DNA from: Treponema sp.
GTDB taxonomy: Bacteria > Spirochaetota > Spirochaetia > Treponematales > Treponemataceae
DNA: 64,000 bases
Direction of reading: 5' to 3'
NCBI GenBank assembly: GCA_024402535.1
Contig: JAKSTN010000003.1
Location: 61,880 to 125,879, forward strand
The translations under genes were made by a program, and so were the position numbers. Under the pieces are notes generated by a model. The model was not told the DNA's origin, did not search any database, and saw nothing but the letters and a program-made list of their open reading frames with translations. Every line of letters starts with the position of its first letter. The stretch's first letter is position 1. Positions 36,294-44,410 of the stretch are shown here, in pieces.

Positions 36294-38837
36294 TTAGCGA
36301 AGAGTCACGTACGTTTTTCCGAATCCGCCGTCTTCCGGTGGAGCAAAGCTGAATTCCTTTACACCGTGATAGTGGCTCAGGTAGTCGTGGACGGCCTGCT
36401 GAAGAACGCCGTTTCCTTTTCCATGAACAATGCTGAAACGAGGGAAGTTGTGGATTGTACATAAATCCAGCTGATGTTCCAGAGCCCGGATAGCTTCGTC
36501 AGCATACATACCAAGAAGGCGGAGTTCGAACTGTGGATATTCGCTGTCTGAACTTGCTTTTTCAACAACTACAGAAACTGTGGCAGTTTTTTCAGGTCCC
36601 TTTACCAGCTGAATGTCTTTTTCTTTTGCCGTCATACGGACACTTCCAAACTGTACGACCCAGTTTCCTTTCTTGTCTTTTTCTACAAGAGTACCGCGGT
36701 TTTTCATAGCGCCCACTTCAACTTCAACTCCTGGCGCAAATGTCAGAGGAACAGCTTCTTTTGCGCCGCCTTTTGATTTTGCATCAGTGTTTTCGGAAAG
36801 GGACGGTGCACTTTCTGCATATTTAAGTGCTTCAGAAAGCTTCATCTTTTTCTTTGTCTTTTTGTGAGAGACTCTGATTTTTTCAGCAACCTTTTGAACC
36901 TGGATTTCAGCTTCACGGATTTTTTCTTCTTCTGCTTCAAGTTCGTCTTCAAGTCTGTGACCGTTTGCTTCAAGTTCTGCAATGTACTGTTTTACACTTA
37001 CAGTTTTGTCGCGGGTAATTTCGCCTTCACGAATCTGGCGGACCAGATTTTCCAGCTCTCTCCGGGACTGGCGCATGAATTCATCCAGCTCCCGAGTCTT
37101 GTTATTTTTAAGTTCGTGTTCTTTTCTACGGAGCTGGACTTCTTTTTCAGAAAGCTTAAGTTCTTTTTCTTCAAGTGCCCGATTTTCTCTTTCTGCGGCA
37201 TTTCGAAGTTTATCCAGTTCGGAATGCTTTTTTGAAAGTCCTTTAATCAAAGCAGAAACGTCTGTTTGTTCAGTCGCAATATAGTGTTTTGCATTCTTAA
37301 CAATAAAGTTAGGCAGACCTGATTTTGATGCAATGTCCAGAGCGTGGCTTTCTCCTGGAACCCCCATAAGCAGGTGGTAGCTTGGGGCCAGAGTGTCTGT
37401 GTTAAATTCCACAGAAGCATTGATACAGTGAGGATTTGTGTATCCATAGTTTTTCAGGATACCCATATGGGTGGTTACAAGAACAAAGGCCTGCCGTTCA
37501 ATCAGGTGGTCCAGTACGCTCATGGAAAGTGCTGTTCCTTCCTGAGGGTCAGTTCCGCTTCCAAGTTCGTCAAGAAGAACAAGAGATGCAGGTCCTGCCT
37601 TTTTTACAGCCTTTGCAATATTTTTCATGTGTCCACTGAAAGTAGAAAGACTCTGATCAAGACTCTGTTCATCTCCGATATCGGCATAGATATTTTCAAA
37701 AACCGGAAGACGAGTGCCTTCTGCGGCTGGAACCGGGAATCCGCTCTGGTTCAGCATGGAAAGCAGGGCAAATGTCTTTAATGAAACGGTCTTACCACCG
37801 GTATTTGGCCCTGTAATAATTAGGACTCGTTTACCGTCCATAAAGCGGATGGTAATAGGAACGCAGCGTTCACCTAAAAGAGGGTGACGGGCGTTCAGAA
37901 GTAACGGTGGTTCCTGAGAGGTCTGATTTTCCGGATTTTCTGGATCTGTGTTTCCGCAGGAAAGGGCGTAAACACAGTTGTTTTCTTTTCCCCATTTTGC
38001 AGCAGCCCAGGTAGCATCGAAAAAGTTCATAAGAGGAATGTTTTCCCGGAAAGCCGGAATGGAAGGCTGCAGCTCTTCTGTTGTTTTAATAAGGATTTTT
38101 TTGATTTCTTCCTGAAGTTCATATTCTTTTTCAATCAGTTCGTTTGTTGCGTAAACAGAATCTTCCGGTTCCACATAAACTGTACGGCCTGAAACGGAAA
38201 CTTCGTGAACAAGGCCTTTGATTCTGTTTTGCTGACCGGCACGCACTGCCAGAACCTGGCGACCGTTTTTCAAAACAGGAACATTGCTTTCAAGAATGTC
38301 TGAAAGCTTGTTGTCGGTGCAGTAGCGGTGCATGATCATTTTGATTTTCTGATTCAAATCCGCAATCTGTTTTCTGATAGCCTGGATTTCCGGCAGGTCT
38401 CTTAATTCTCCGTCGGGAGTCAGAATGCGGAAAATGATTCTTGTAGCATCAGAAAGGTCCATAAGTTTAGCAGTTTCTTCAGGAAGAACTTTGAATTCCA
38501 GTTCTGTTTCTTTAAGTTTTACTGTGTCTGAAACCTGTTTTACGGCGTTACAGAACTGACCCAATGCGTAAAGCTGCTGAAGGGTAAGGGCAGAACCTTT
38601 TGCATGAATTATTGGAATTAATGGATAAACCGGGTCCCATGCATGGAAAGGAAGGGCTGTTGTCCGCGACATATATCTTTCCCATTCCCGGCTTGCATTT
38701 TTCAAATGTTCGATTTTTCCGGCGTCATGATAAGGTTCCCTTCTGAGAAGATAGTTTTTCCCTTCTTCAGAAATGGCACAGCCGGCTACAGAGTCTCTTA
38801 TTGTGTAATAATCAATTTGTTCTAAAGTCTTGTTCAT
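36294..38837 (-). CDS. mutS2: MutS2 family ATPase with Smr domain
   Basis: MutS homologue of 847 residues that lacks the mismatch-recognition domain. Homologues act against recombination, or in rescue of collided ribosomes. Seen: a helical lever region, Walker A ITGPNTGGKTVSLK, Walker B LVLLDELGSGTDPQEGTAL, a long charged coiled coil (about 510-640, AERENRALEEKELKLSEKEV) and a C-terminal Smr domain with HGKGNGVLQQAV. The Smr LDLRG/LDLHG motif, linked to nuclease activity, is changed to LRLLG, so nuclease function may be weakened. No Shine-Dalgarno before ATG 38837. A hairpin separates it from purM upstream. Confidence 0.93.
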   Translation of the reverse strand: MNKTLEQIDYYTIRDSVAGCAISEEGKNYLLRREPYHDAGKIEHLKNASREWERYMSRTTALPFHAWDPVYPLIPIIHAKGSALTLQQLYALGQFCNAVKQVSDTVKLKETELEFKVLPEETAKLMDLSDATRIIFRILTPDGELRDLPEIQAIRKQIADLNQKIKMIMHRYCTDNKLSDILESNVPVLKNGRQVLAVRAGQQNRIKGLVHEVSVSGRTVYVEPEDSVYATNELIEKEYELQEEIKKILIKTTEELQPSIPAFRENIPLMNFFDATWAAAKWGKENNCVYALSCGNTDPENPENQTSQEPPLLLNARHPLLGERCVPITIRFMDGKRVLIITGPNTGGKTVSLKTFALLSMLNQSGFPVPAAEGTRLPVFENIYADIGDEQSLDQSLSTFSGHMKNIAKAVKKAGPASLVLLDELGSGTDPQEGTALSMSVLDHLIERQAFVLVTTHMGILKNYGYTNPHCINASVEFNTDTLAPSYHLLMGVPGESHALDIASKSGLPNFIVKNAKHYIATEQTDVSALIKGLSKKHSELDKLRNAAERENRALEEKELKLSEKEVQLRRKEHELKNNKTRELDEFMRQSRRELENLVRQIREGEITRDKTVSVKQYIAELEANGHRLEDELEAEEEKIREAEIQVQKVAEKIRVSHKKTKKKMKLSEALKYAESAPSLSENTDAKSKGGAKEAVPLTFAPGVEVEVGAMKNRGTLVEKDKKGNWVVQFGSVRMTAKEKDIQLVKGPEKTATVSVVVEKASSDSEYPQFELRLLGMYADEAIRALEHQLDLCTIHNFPRFSIVHGKGNGVLQQAVHDYLSHYHGVKEFSFAPPEDGGFGKTYVTLR

Positions 38838-38858
38838 TTTTCTGTTTAAAATAGAAAT

Positions 38859-38900
38859 GCCACAAGCCTTTATATCAAATTCTTGAAATAAAGGTGTGGC
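38859..38900 (-). terminator. Hairpin between purM and mutS2
   Basis: On the minus strand GCCACACCTTTAT pairs with ATAAAGGCTTGTGGC with one bulge, followed by ATTTCTATTTT. It probably ends or attenuates the purE-purM transcript; the T-run is imperfect. Confidence 0.6.
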
Positions 38901-38940
38901 AATTCAAAATTGTTTATGTAACGCAATATTCGGTTTCTAA

Positions 38941-40032
38941 CTATTCAAAAAGAACCTGTTCTTTCTGTGTTGTTGCTTCACCTTCAGCATATGCAACTTT
39001 ACCGATTACGTATGCTTTCATATCAGGTGTATCTTCACGGTGATATTTGTGAGAGTTTTCATTGAACATTTTCAGAACAGCGTCTGCTTCTTTTGCGTTT
39101 ACTGCCAGAACGAATCCGATACCCATGTTGAATGTGTTGTAGATTGAGTCCAGGTCAGCACCGCGGCGAATCAGTTCACCGAATACTGGTGGAATGTCCC
39201 AGCTGTCACGTTTGATGATAGAAATCAGCTGTTTCTTTCCGTCTTTTGCTTTTGGATACATACGAGGAATATTTTCATAGAATCCGCCGCCTGTTACGTG
39301 AACCATACCGTGAATTGCCTTGCGGTATTTTCCAAGAACTTCCATAACAGGTTTTACGTAGATGCGGGTAGGGGTGAGCAGAGCTTCACCGATTGTTTTT
39401 CCTGTATCTTTCCCGTCAATAATAAATGGATCCATTGGGTTTGGTACAAGTTTGCGAACCAGTGAGAATCCGTTTGAGTGAACACCAGTAGAAGAAAGTC
39501 CGATCAGAACGTCTCCTTCTTTAATGGCTGAACCGTCAATCATTTCTTTCTTTTCGCCAACACCAACACCGAATCCGGCCAGGTCATATTTTCCAACATC
39601 ATAGAAACCAGGCATTTCTGCAGTTTCACCGCCAAGCAGTGCACAACCAGTTTCTACACATCCGTCTGCAACACCTTTTACCAGGTCAGCAGCAACATCT
39701 GCTTCCAGTTTTCCACAAGCAATGTAGTCCAGAAAGAATGATGTCTGAACGCCACAACAAAGAATGTCGTTTACGCTCATGGCAACACAGTCGATACCAA
39801 CTGTATCATATTTTTTCATCTGGAAAGCGACGTCCAGTTTTGTTCCAACACCGTCAGTTCCTGAAACCATTACAGGGTTCTTGTATCCTTTTGGAATTTC
39901 GAACATACCTGCAAAACTTCCCAGTCCTGTAAGCATACCAGGAATCATTGTGCGCTTTGCATGATCCTTGTACTTGTTTACGGCGCGGTAGCCTTCTTCA
40001 ACATCAACACCAGATTCTTTGTAACTTGCCAT
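38941..40032 (-). CDS. purM: Phosphoribosylformylglycinamidine cyclo-ligase PurM
   Basis: Fifth step of purine synthesis: closes FGAM to AIR using ATP. The 363 residues show YKESGVDVEEGYRAVNKYK, SGTDGVGTKLDVAF, AMSVNDILCCGVQTSFFLDY, ALLGGETAEMPGFY, GLSSTGVHSNGFSLVR and HVTGGGFYENIPRM, all family hallmarks. ATG 40032 follows AGGAGATAATAAAC; a longer reading from 40059 has no ribosome site. Directly before the Shine-Dalgarno is a perfect palindrome GTGGGAATCCCAC (40047-40059) that could modulate translation. Second gene after purE, 45 bases apart. Confidence 0.96.
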   Translation of the reverse strand: MASYKESGVDVEEGYRAVNKYKDHAKRTMIPGMLTGLGSFAGMFEIPKGYKNPVMVSGTDGVGTKLDVAFQMKKYDTVGIDCVAMSVNDILCCGVQTSFFLDYIACGKLEADVAADLVKGVADGCVETGCALLGGETAEMPGFYDVGKYDLAGFGVGVGEKKEMIDGSAIKEGDVLIGLSSTGVHSNGFSLVRKLVPNPMDPFIIDGKDTGKTIGEALLTPTRIYVKPVMEVLGKYRKAIHGMVHVTGGGFYENIPRMYPKAKDGKKQLISIIKRDSWDIPPVFGELIRRGADLDSIYNTFNMGIGFVLAVNAKEADAVLKMFNENSHKYHREDTPDMKAYVIGKVAYAEGEATTQKEQVLFE

Positions 40033-40077
40033 GTTTATTATCTCCTGTGGGAATCCCACTATATAATCAAAATAAAA

Positions 40078-40572
40078 TTAGATATTTGCCACGTGATCAG
40101 CCTGTGCTGAATCAGCCAGCTTCTTTCTGAAAGCCTTAAGCTTTTCTTTCAGTTCAGGATATTTGATTGCCAGCATTTCTACTGCCAGGTATCCTGCGTT
40201 CTTTGCATTTCCGATTCCAACTGTTGCAACAGGAATCTGTGGAGGCATCTGAACAATAGAAAGAAGAGCGTCCATTCCGGCAAGGCCGTTTGTTACGCCT
40301 GGTGTTACACATTCAAGAGGAACACCAATTACAGGGATTGTTGTCATACCGGCAATTACGCCAGGAAGGGCGGCTGCAAGACCAGCGCCCGCAATGATTA
40401 CTTCAAATCCGTCCTTTTCAATCTGAGTTACAGTTTCAGCCAGAAGTTCGTGTGCTCTGTGGGCAGAGATTACAAAAGCTTTGTATTCTACGCCGAATTC
40501 TTTGAGTACATCTGCAGCTTTTGACATTTTGTCTGTGTCAGATTTAGAACCAAAAAAGATTGCGACTTTCAT
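40078..40572 (-). CDS. purE: Phosphoribosylaminoimidazole carboxylase catalytic subunit PurE
   Basis: Carboxylates AIR to CAIR, or mutates N5-CAIR, in purine synthesis. The 164 residues contain FFGSKSDTDKMSKAADVLKE, SAHRAHELL and AGAGLAAALPGVIAGMT. The PurE of Treponema denticola is known to be a class II enzyme that uses CO2 directly and needs no PurK; no purK is next to this gene, which fits, but the class is inferred. ATG 40572 lacks a Shine-Dalgarno, and TATATT ends seven bases before it, so it is a leaderless candidate. Upstream of purM in the same unit. Confidence 0.95.
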   Translation of the reverse strand: MKVAIFFGSKSDTDKMSKAADVLKEFGVEYKAFVISAHRAHELLAETVTQIEKDGFEVIIAGAGLAAALPGVIAGMTTIPVIGVPLECVTPGVTNGLAGMDALLSIVQMPPQIPVATVGIGNAKNAGYLAVEMLAIKYPELKEKLKAFRKKLADSAQADHVANI

Positions 40573-40686
40573 AGATGTAAATATAACAAAAAGAACAAGT
40601 TATTTCCATATATATTATATCCCGATAATTCTGACAAATATCTTTATATAATTTCTTGAAATCTCCCATATACTTACGATATAAAC

Positions 40687-40735
40687 CACTGACAGCTGTC
40701 TACTGACCACTGGCCACTGTCCACTGACAACTGAT
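40687..40735. repeat. Heptamer array NNCTGNY x7
   Basis: Seven in-phase 7-mers: CACTGAC, AGCTGTC, TACTGAC, CACTGGC, CACTGTC, CACTGAC, AACTGAT. It sits between purE and the SDR gene and ends 11 bases before the SDR Shine-Dalgarno. It has the same period as the ATTGANA arrays but a different sequence. Confidence 0.8.
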
Positions 40736-40755
40736 CACTTTTTCAGGAGTAACTG

Positions 40756-41502
40756 ATGGTAAACGTAAAAGGAAAATGGGCTCTTATTACTGGTGCAAGC
40801 CGCGGAATCGGGTATCTTACAGCTTTATTTATGGCAGATCAGGGATGTAATCTGATCCTTCACGCCCGCAAAGAAGAAAATGCTGCAAAAGTACTGGAAG
40901 AAGTAAAAGCAAAAGGTGTTCAGGCTCACGTTGTTGCTGCAGAACTTACAGACCTTACACAGGTTGAAGCCATGCTTAAAAAAATTGATGATCTTGGCGT
41001 AAATGTAGAAATCGTTCTGAATAATGCAGGTCTTCAGATTGCTTACCGCACAGAATACCTTAAAACTCCTGTAAGCGATTACACAGAAAGTTTCAAAATC
41101 AATACAATCGCTCCGGCAATGATTATGTATCACTTCCTTCCAAAAATGATGGAAAAAGGATTTGGCCGCATTCTGAATACTACAAGTGGAATCAGACTGG
41201 AACCACAGCAGGCAGGTTATTCTGCAAGTAAGGCAGCTCTTGATAAAATTACAATCGACCTGGGACACAAGGTTCAGGGAACTGATGTAATGATTAATCT
41301 TACAGATCCTGGCTGGTGCCGCACAGATCTTGGAGGACCAAATGCTCCAAATGCTCCAGAAAGTGCAATTCCTGGCATTGTTGTGGGTGCATTTATTGAT
41401 GATAAAAAATCAGGACGCAATCTTGGCGCTCAGAACTTTGCGGGCATGACACTGGAAGCTGCAGTTGCAAAAGCAGAAGCAGAGTTCAAAAGTCCTTATT
41501 AA
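40756..41502 (+). CDS. SDR-family NAD(P)-dependent oxidoreductase
   Basis: Short-chain dehydrogenase of 248 residues. It has the cofactor loop TGASRGIGYLT, the NNAG motif, the catalytic serine in NTTSGIRL and YSASKAAL with the catalytic Tyr and Lys. The substrate is unknown. AGGAG precedes ATG 40756. It converges with recG so tightly that the two TAA stops overlap (41499-41502). The nearest upstream feature is a heptamer array, and no clear -10 box was found between the array and the start. Confidence 0.92.
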   Translation: MVNVKGKWALITGASRGIGYLTALFMADQGCNLILHARKEENAAKVLEEVKAKGVQAHVVAAELTDLTQVEAMLKKIDDLGVNVEIVLNNAGLQIAYRTEYLKTPVSDYTESFKINTIAPAMIMYHFLPKMMEKGFGRILNTTSGIRLEPQQAGYSASKAALDKITIDLGHKVQGTDVMINLTDPGWCRTDLGGPNAPNAPESAIPGIVVGAFIDDKKSGRNLGAQNFAGMTLEAAVAKAEAEFKSPY

Positions 41503-43679
41503 TTCTTTGTAAGACTTTCCATGGCATCCATTCTGGCCTGCATGAGCATTTCCTTGTCGCGTACCACATCTGCTACGCTAAACTCAAGTGCTCCGGCTTG
41601 AAGGGTGCCGTTAATTTCGCCAGGTCCGCGGATTTTCAGATCTTGTTCCGCAAGGACGAAGCCGTCAGTGCTGGTGCGCAGGGCTTTCATTCTTTCAATT
41701 CCAGTTTCTGTTATTTTTTCTGAATAAATTAAAAAGCAGTAAGACTGCAGGTCGCTTCGGCCTACACGGCCTCTAAGCTGGTGCAGCTGCGAAAGACCGA
41801 AGTGGTCAGCGCCTTCAATTACTATGCAGGTTGCGTTTGGAACATCCACCCCAACTTCAATTACAGTGGTAGCGGCCAGAACCTGAATCTGTCCTGACTG
41901 GAATTCCTTAAGAATTCTTTCCTGTTCTTCTTCACCAACTTTGCCATGGAGCAGGGCACATTTATATTCTGGAAAAATATTTTTCGAAAGCTTTTCAAAA
42001 TTTGAGACTGCAGTTTTTAATCCACGGGCGTTTTCTTTTCCGTCGCCGGTTAGGACAAAGTCGTCTGCATCTTCAGCTTCTCCAATGGCGGGGTAAACAA
42101 AATAGGCCTGACGTCCTTCTTTCAACTGATTGCGAACATAGTCATAGGCTTTGTATTCATTGCCTTCTTTTACAAGATATGTGGTGATTTCTTTTCGTCC
42201 TGCAGGCTTTGTCTTTATGACAGAAACATCCAGGTCTCCGAAAATTGTCATGGCAAGAGTCTGGGGAATAGGGGTGGCGCTCATCATTAAAAGGTGAGGT
42301 TCGAATGTATATGATTTTCCCTTTTCACCTGCAGCTTTCTCTGCTTTGCGGCCCTTTGCAATAATGGCTTCCCGCTGCATAACACCAAAGCGGTGCTGTT
42401 CGTCTATAACTGCAAGCTGTAAATCTTTATAAACAACATCGGCACTGAAAAGAGCATGGGTTCCGATTATCAAATCAATCTGACCTTCTTTAAGTGCTTT
42501 GAGAACTCTGGTCCGTCCTGAACTTTTTAAAGAGCCTGACATGAATGCTACGCTTATTCCAAGCGGCCCCAGAAGTTTTGCGGCAGTTTCTGCGTGCTGC
42601 TTTGCAAGGATTTCTGTCGGTGCCATAACGGCACACTGGCCTCCATAATCTTTTACCCGAAGGGCCATGAAAAGTGCAACAAGAGTTTTACCGCTACCAA
42701 CATCTCCCTGTAAAAGTCTTGCCATAGTGAAAGGCGGCTTTTCGCATACAGGATTTTCTGAAACAAGAATGTCATTTCGTTCTTTGAAACCACGGTCTAT
42801 TTCTTCATTCATTTCGGAAATAACTTTTTTCTGGTCTTCTGTAAGTGAGAAGGGAATTGCGGCGAGAAGTTTTTTCTGGGTAGGAGAAAACTGACTGCCG
42901 TCGTTTTTAGTTTTTTTCTGTTCTTCTGAATTTAATTTTCCACGTTTCGCAGAACGTTCAAGAATTTTTTTCTGAAAGAAATAAAGTTCTTCGTAAGCCA
43001 GAGTTTTTCGGGCAAGTTCTGCTTCTTCAAGAGTTCCAGGTTTGTGGATTTTTGTTATGGCATTCTTTTTTGAAAGCAGTCCACGTTTTAATCGAAGGTC
43101 TGTATCAAGCTCTTCGTCAAAATTTTTTCCATATTGAATAAGGGCGTTTTCTATAGCCGTGCCAAGTTTTTTCTGGGTAAGACCTTCGGTTAATGCGTAA
43201 ATTGGGATAACCCGGGAATCGGGCGGTAACTGGTCGCGGTATTCGTCCAGGGCGCCGTTTTCCGAAAGTTTCTGAATTTCAAAGGCTGTGCATTGAAGTG
43301 TTCCGTATTTCACTTCGAACTTTCCTGTTACGGCTGCAATAGCCCCAACAGGATAAGCGTTTTCCATGAATGGTCTGTTAAAGCAGACTAAAGTTCCGGC
43401 AGCTGTTCCGTCATGAATCTGAAGTTTCAGAGTTTTCATGTTTCCGTAGCCGAACCATTTGTGTCCTGTAATCTGAACAATTGTGTGGACTTTGTTTGTG
43501 ATTCCACCGGTCTGAAAATCTCTTAAAGGGATTTTCTTTGTCCGGTCTTCATATTTTTTTGGATAGTATTGGAGAAGGTCTCCGACAGTAAAAATGTTGA
43601 GTCTTGCAAGCTGTTTTGTCATTGCAGGGCCAACGCCATTTACAGCGCTGACACTGGTGTTGATTTCGGAAACTTTCAT
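41499..43679 (-). CDS. recG: ATP-dependent DNA helicase RecG
   Basis: Branch-migrating helicase that remodels stalled replication forks. The 726 residues show the N-terminal wedge/OB domain (about 60-150), Walker A LLQGDVGSGKTLVAL, the DEQH box LAVIDEQHRFGV, motif III MSATPIPQTLAM, and the C-terminal helicase motifs TTVIEVGVDVPNA and HQLRGRVGRSDLQSYC. It follows yggT by 18 bases and is probably translated from the same transcript. Only a weak ribosome site lies before ATG 43679. Confidence 0.96.
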   Translation of the reverse strand: MKVSEINTSVSAVNGVGPAMTKQLARLNIFTVGDLLQYYPKKYEDRTKKIPLRDFQTGGITNKVHTIVQITGHKWFGYGNMKTLKLQIHDGTAAGTLVCFNRPFMENAYPVGAIAAVTGKFEVKYGTLQCTAFEIQKLSENGALDEYRDQLPPDSRVIPIYALTEGLTQKKLGTAIENALIQYGKNFDEELDTDLRLKRGLLSKKNAITKIHKPGTLEEAELARKTLAYEELYFFQKKILERSAKRGKLNSEEQKKTKNDGSQFSPTQKKLLAAIPFSLTEDQKKVISEMNEEIDRGFKERNDILVSENPVCEKPPFTMARLLQGDVGSGKTLVALFMALRVKDYGGQCAVMAPTEILAKQHAETAAKLLGPLGISVAFMSGSLKSSGRTRVLKALKEGQIDLIIGTHALFSADVVYKDLQLAVIDEQHRFGVMQREAIIAKGRKAEKAAGEKGKSYTFEPHLLMMSATPIPQTLAMTIFGDLDVSVIKTKPAGRKEITTYLVKEGNEYKAYDYVRNQLKEGRQAYFVYPAIGEAEDADDFVLTGDGKENARGLKTAVSNFEKLSKNIFPEYKCALLHGKVGEEEQERILKEFQSGQIQVLAATTVIEVGVDVPNATCIVIEGADHFGLSQLHQLRGRVGRSDLQSYCFLIYSEKITETGIERMKALRTSTDGFVLAEQDLKIRGPGEINGTLQAGALEFSVADVVRDKEMLMQARMDAMESLTKN

Positions 43680-43697
43680 TGATCGTCTTTTTATTGA

Positions 43698-44288
43698 TTA
43701 GAATGGAATCATGTGGCAGAGATTAATAATAATGCCGCAGAGAAGGTTACCAAGAAGAATCACAACAATAAGAAAAATCAATGCTGTGAGCAGACAGTAT
43801 TTGTAGCTGTTCTGATTTTTATAAAATGGTTTTGCAATTTTTTCTGCCAGCGGGCGGAGAAAGTTATCCAGCTGTCCCCAGACTGAATTGTAATCGTAAG
43901 GATTATTTTTAATAAGGATTACGATAAAACGAATCAGCATAAGGACAAAAAGGAATCCGAGAAGGGAAGAACATAAGCCCCATACTGATCTGAAGATTTC
44001 TGCAATTGCTCCACCAAGGTAAAGCCGTCCGCTTGATGCCATTGAACCAAAAATGGTTGAAAGCAGGGAAAGAATCCCAAGAGAAATAATAGGCGAAAAA
44101 TCTACGTAGCCTACGTGAGTCCAGCGGAGCTTTGAGAAAATGCGGAGGTACGGGTCTGTGATTTTTGAAAGACTCCGTCCGAACTTTGTGTATTTGGCTC
44201 CGGGAAACCAGGTCATAATGATATCAATAAAGCAGAGAATTGTATAAATAGTAATAATTGATGCGATGAGAGAAAAAATTGCTGTCAT
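43698..44288 (-). CDS. YggT-family membrane protein
   Basis: Integral membrane protein of 196 residues with two YggT-type units: the first around IYTILCFIDIIMTWFPGAKY and TDPYLRIFSKLRW, the second around FVLMLIRFIVILIKNNPYDY and FLRPLAEKIAKPFY. YggT proteins are broadly conserved but poorly understood, with proposed roles in osmotic tolerance or cytochrome and division functions in other groups. ATG 44288 has an excellent promoter directly in front (TTGTCG, 17 bp, TATATT, then six bases) and no Shine-Dalgarno. It leads into recG. Confidence 0.88.
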   Translation of the reverse strand: MTAIFSLIASIITIYTILCFIDIIMTWFPGAKYTKFGRSLSKITDPYLRIFSKLRWTHVGYVDFSPIISLGILSLLSTIFGSMASSGRLYLGGAIAEIFRSVWGLCSSLLGFLFVLMLIRFIVILIKNNPYDYNSVWGQLDNFLRPLAEKIAKPFYKNQNSYKYCLLTALIFLIVVILLGNLLCGIIINLCHMIPF

Positions 44289-44294
44289 AATTTA

Positions 44295-44323
44295 AATATA
44301 ATCATAAAAAATATTTACGACAA
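44295..44323 (-). promoter_or_regulatory. Promoter of yggT-recG; predicted leaderless start
   Basis: On the minus strand: TTGTCG (44323-44318), 17-bp spacer, TATATT (44300-44295), then six bases to ATG 44288. Confidence 0.6.
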
Positions 44324-44410
44324 TAACTTTAGCCTATTTTCAAAGATAGGGGAAACACACTATAATTTCAAAATCCAAAACTTTTATCTATATATAACGG
44401 AGTCAAATCT

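Noticed and set aside
40573..40755. tRNA or small RNA gene in the purE-SDR gap
   Set aside because: No cloverleaf or T-loop sequence; the structure seen is the heptamer array only.
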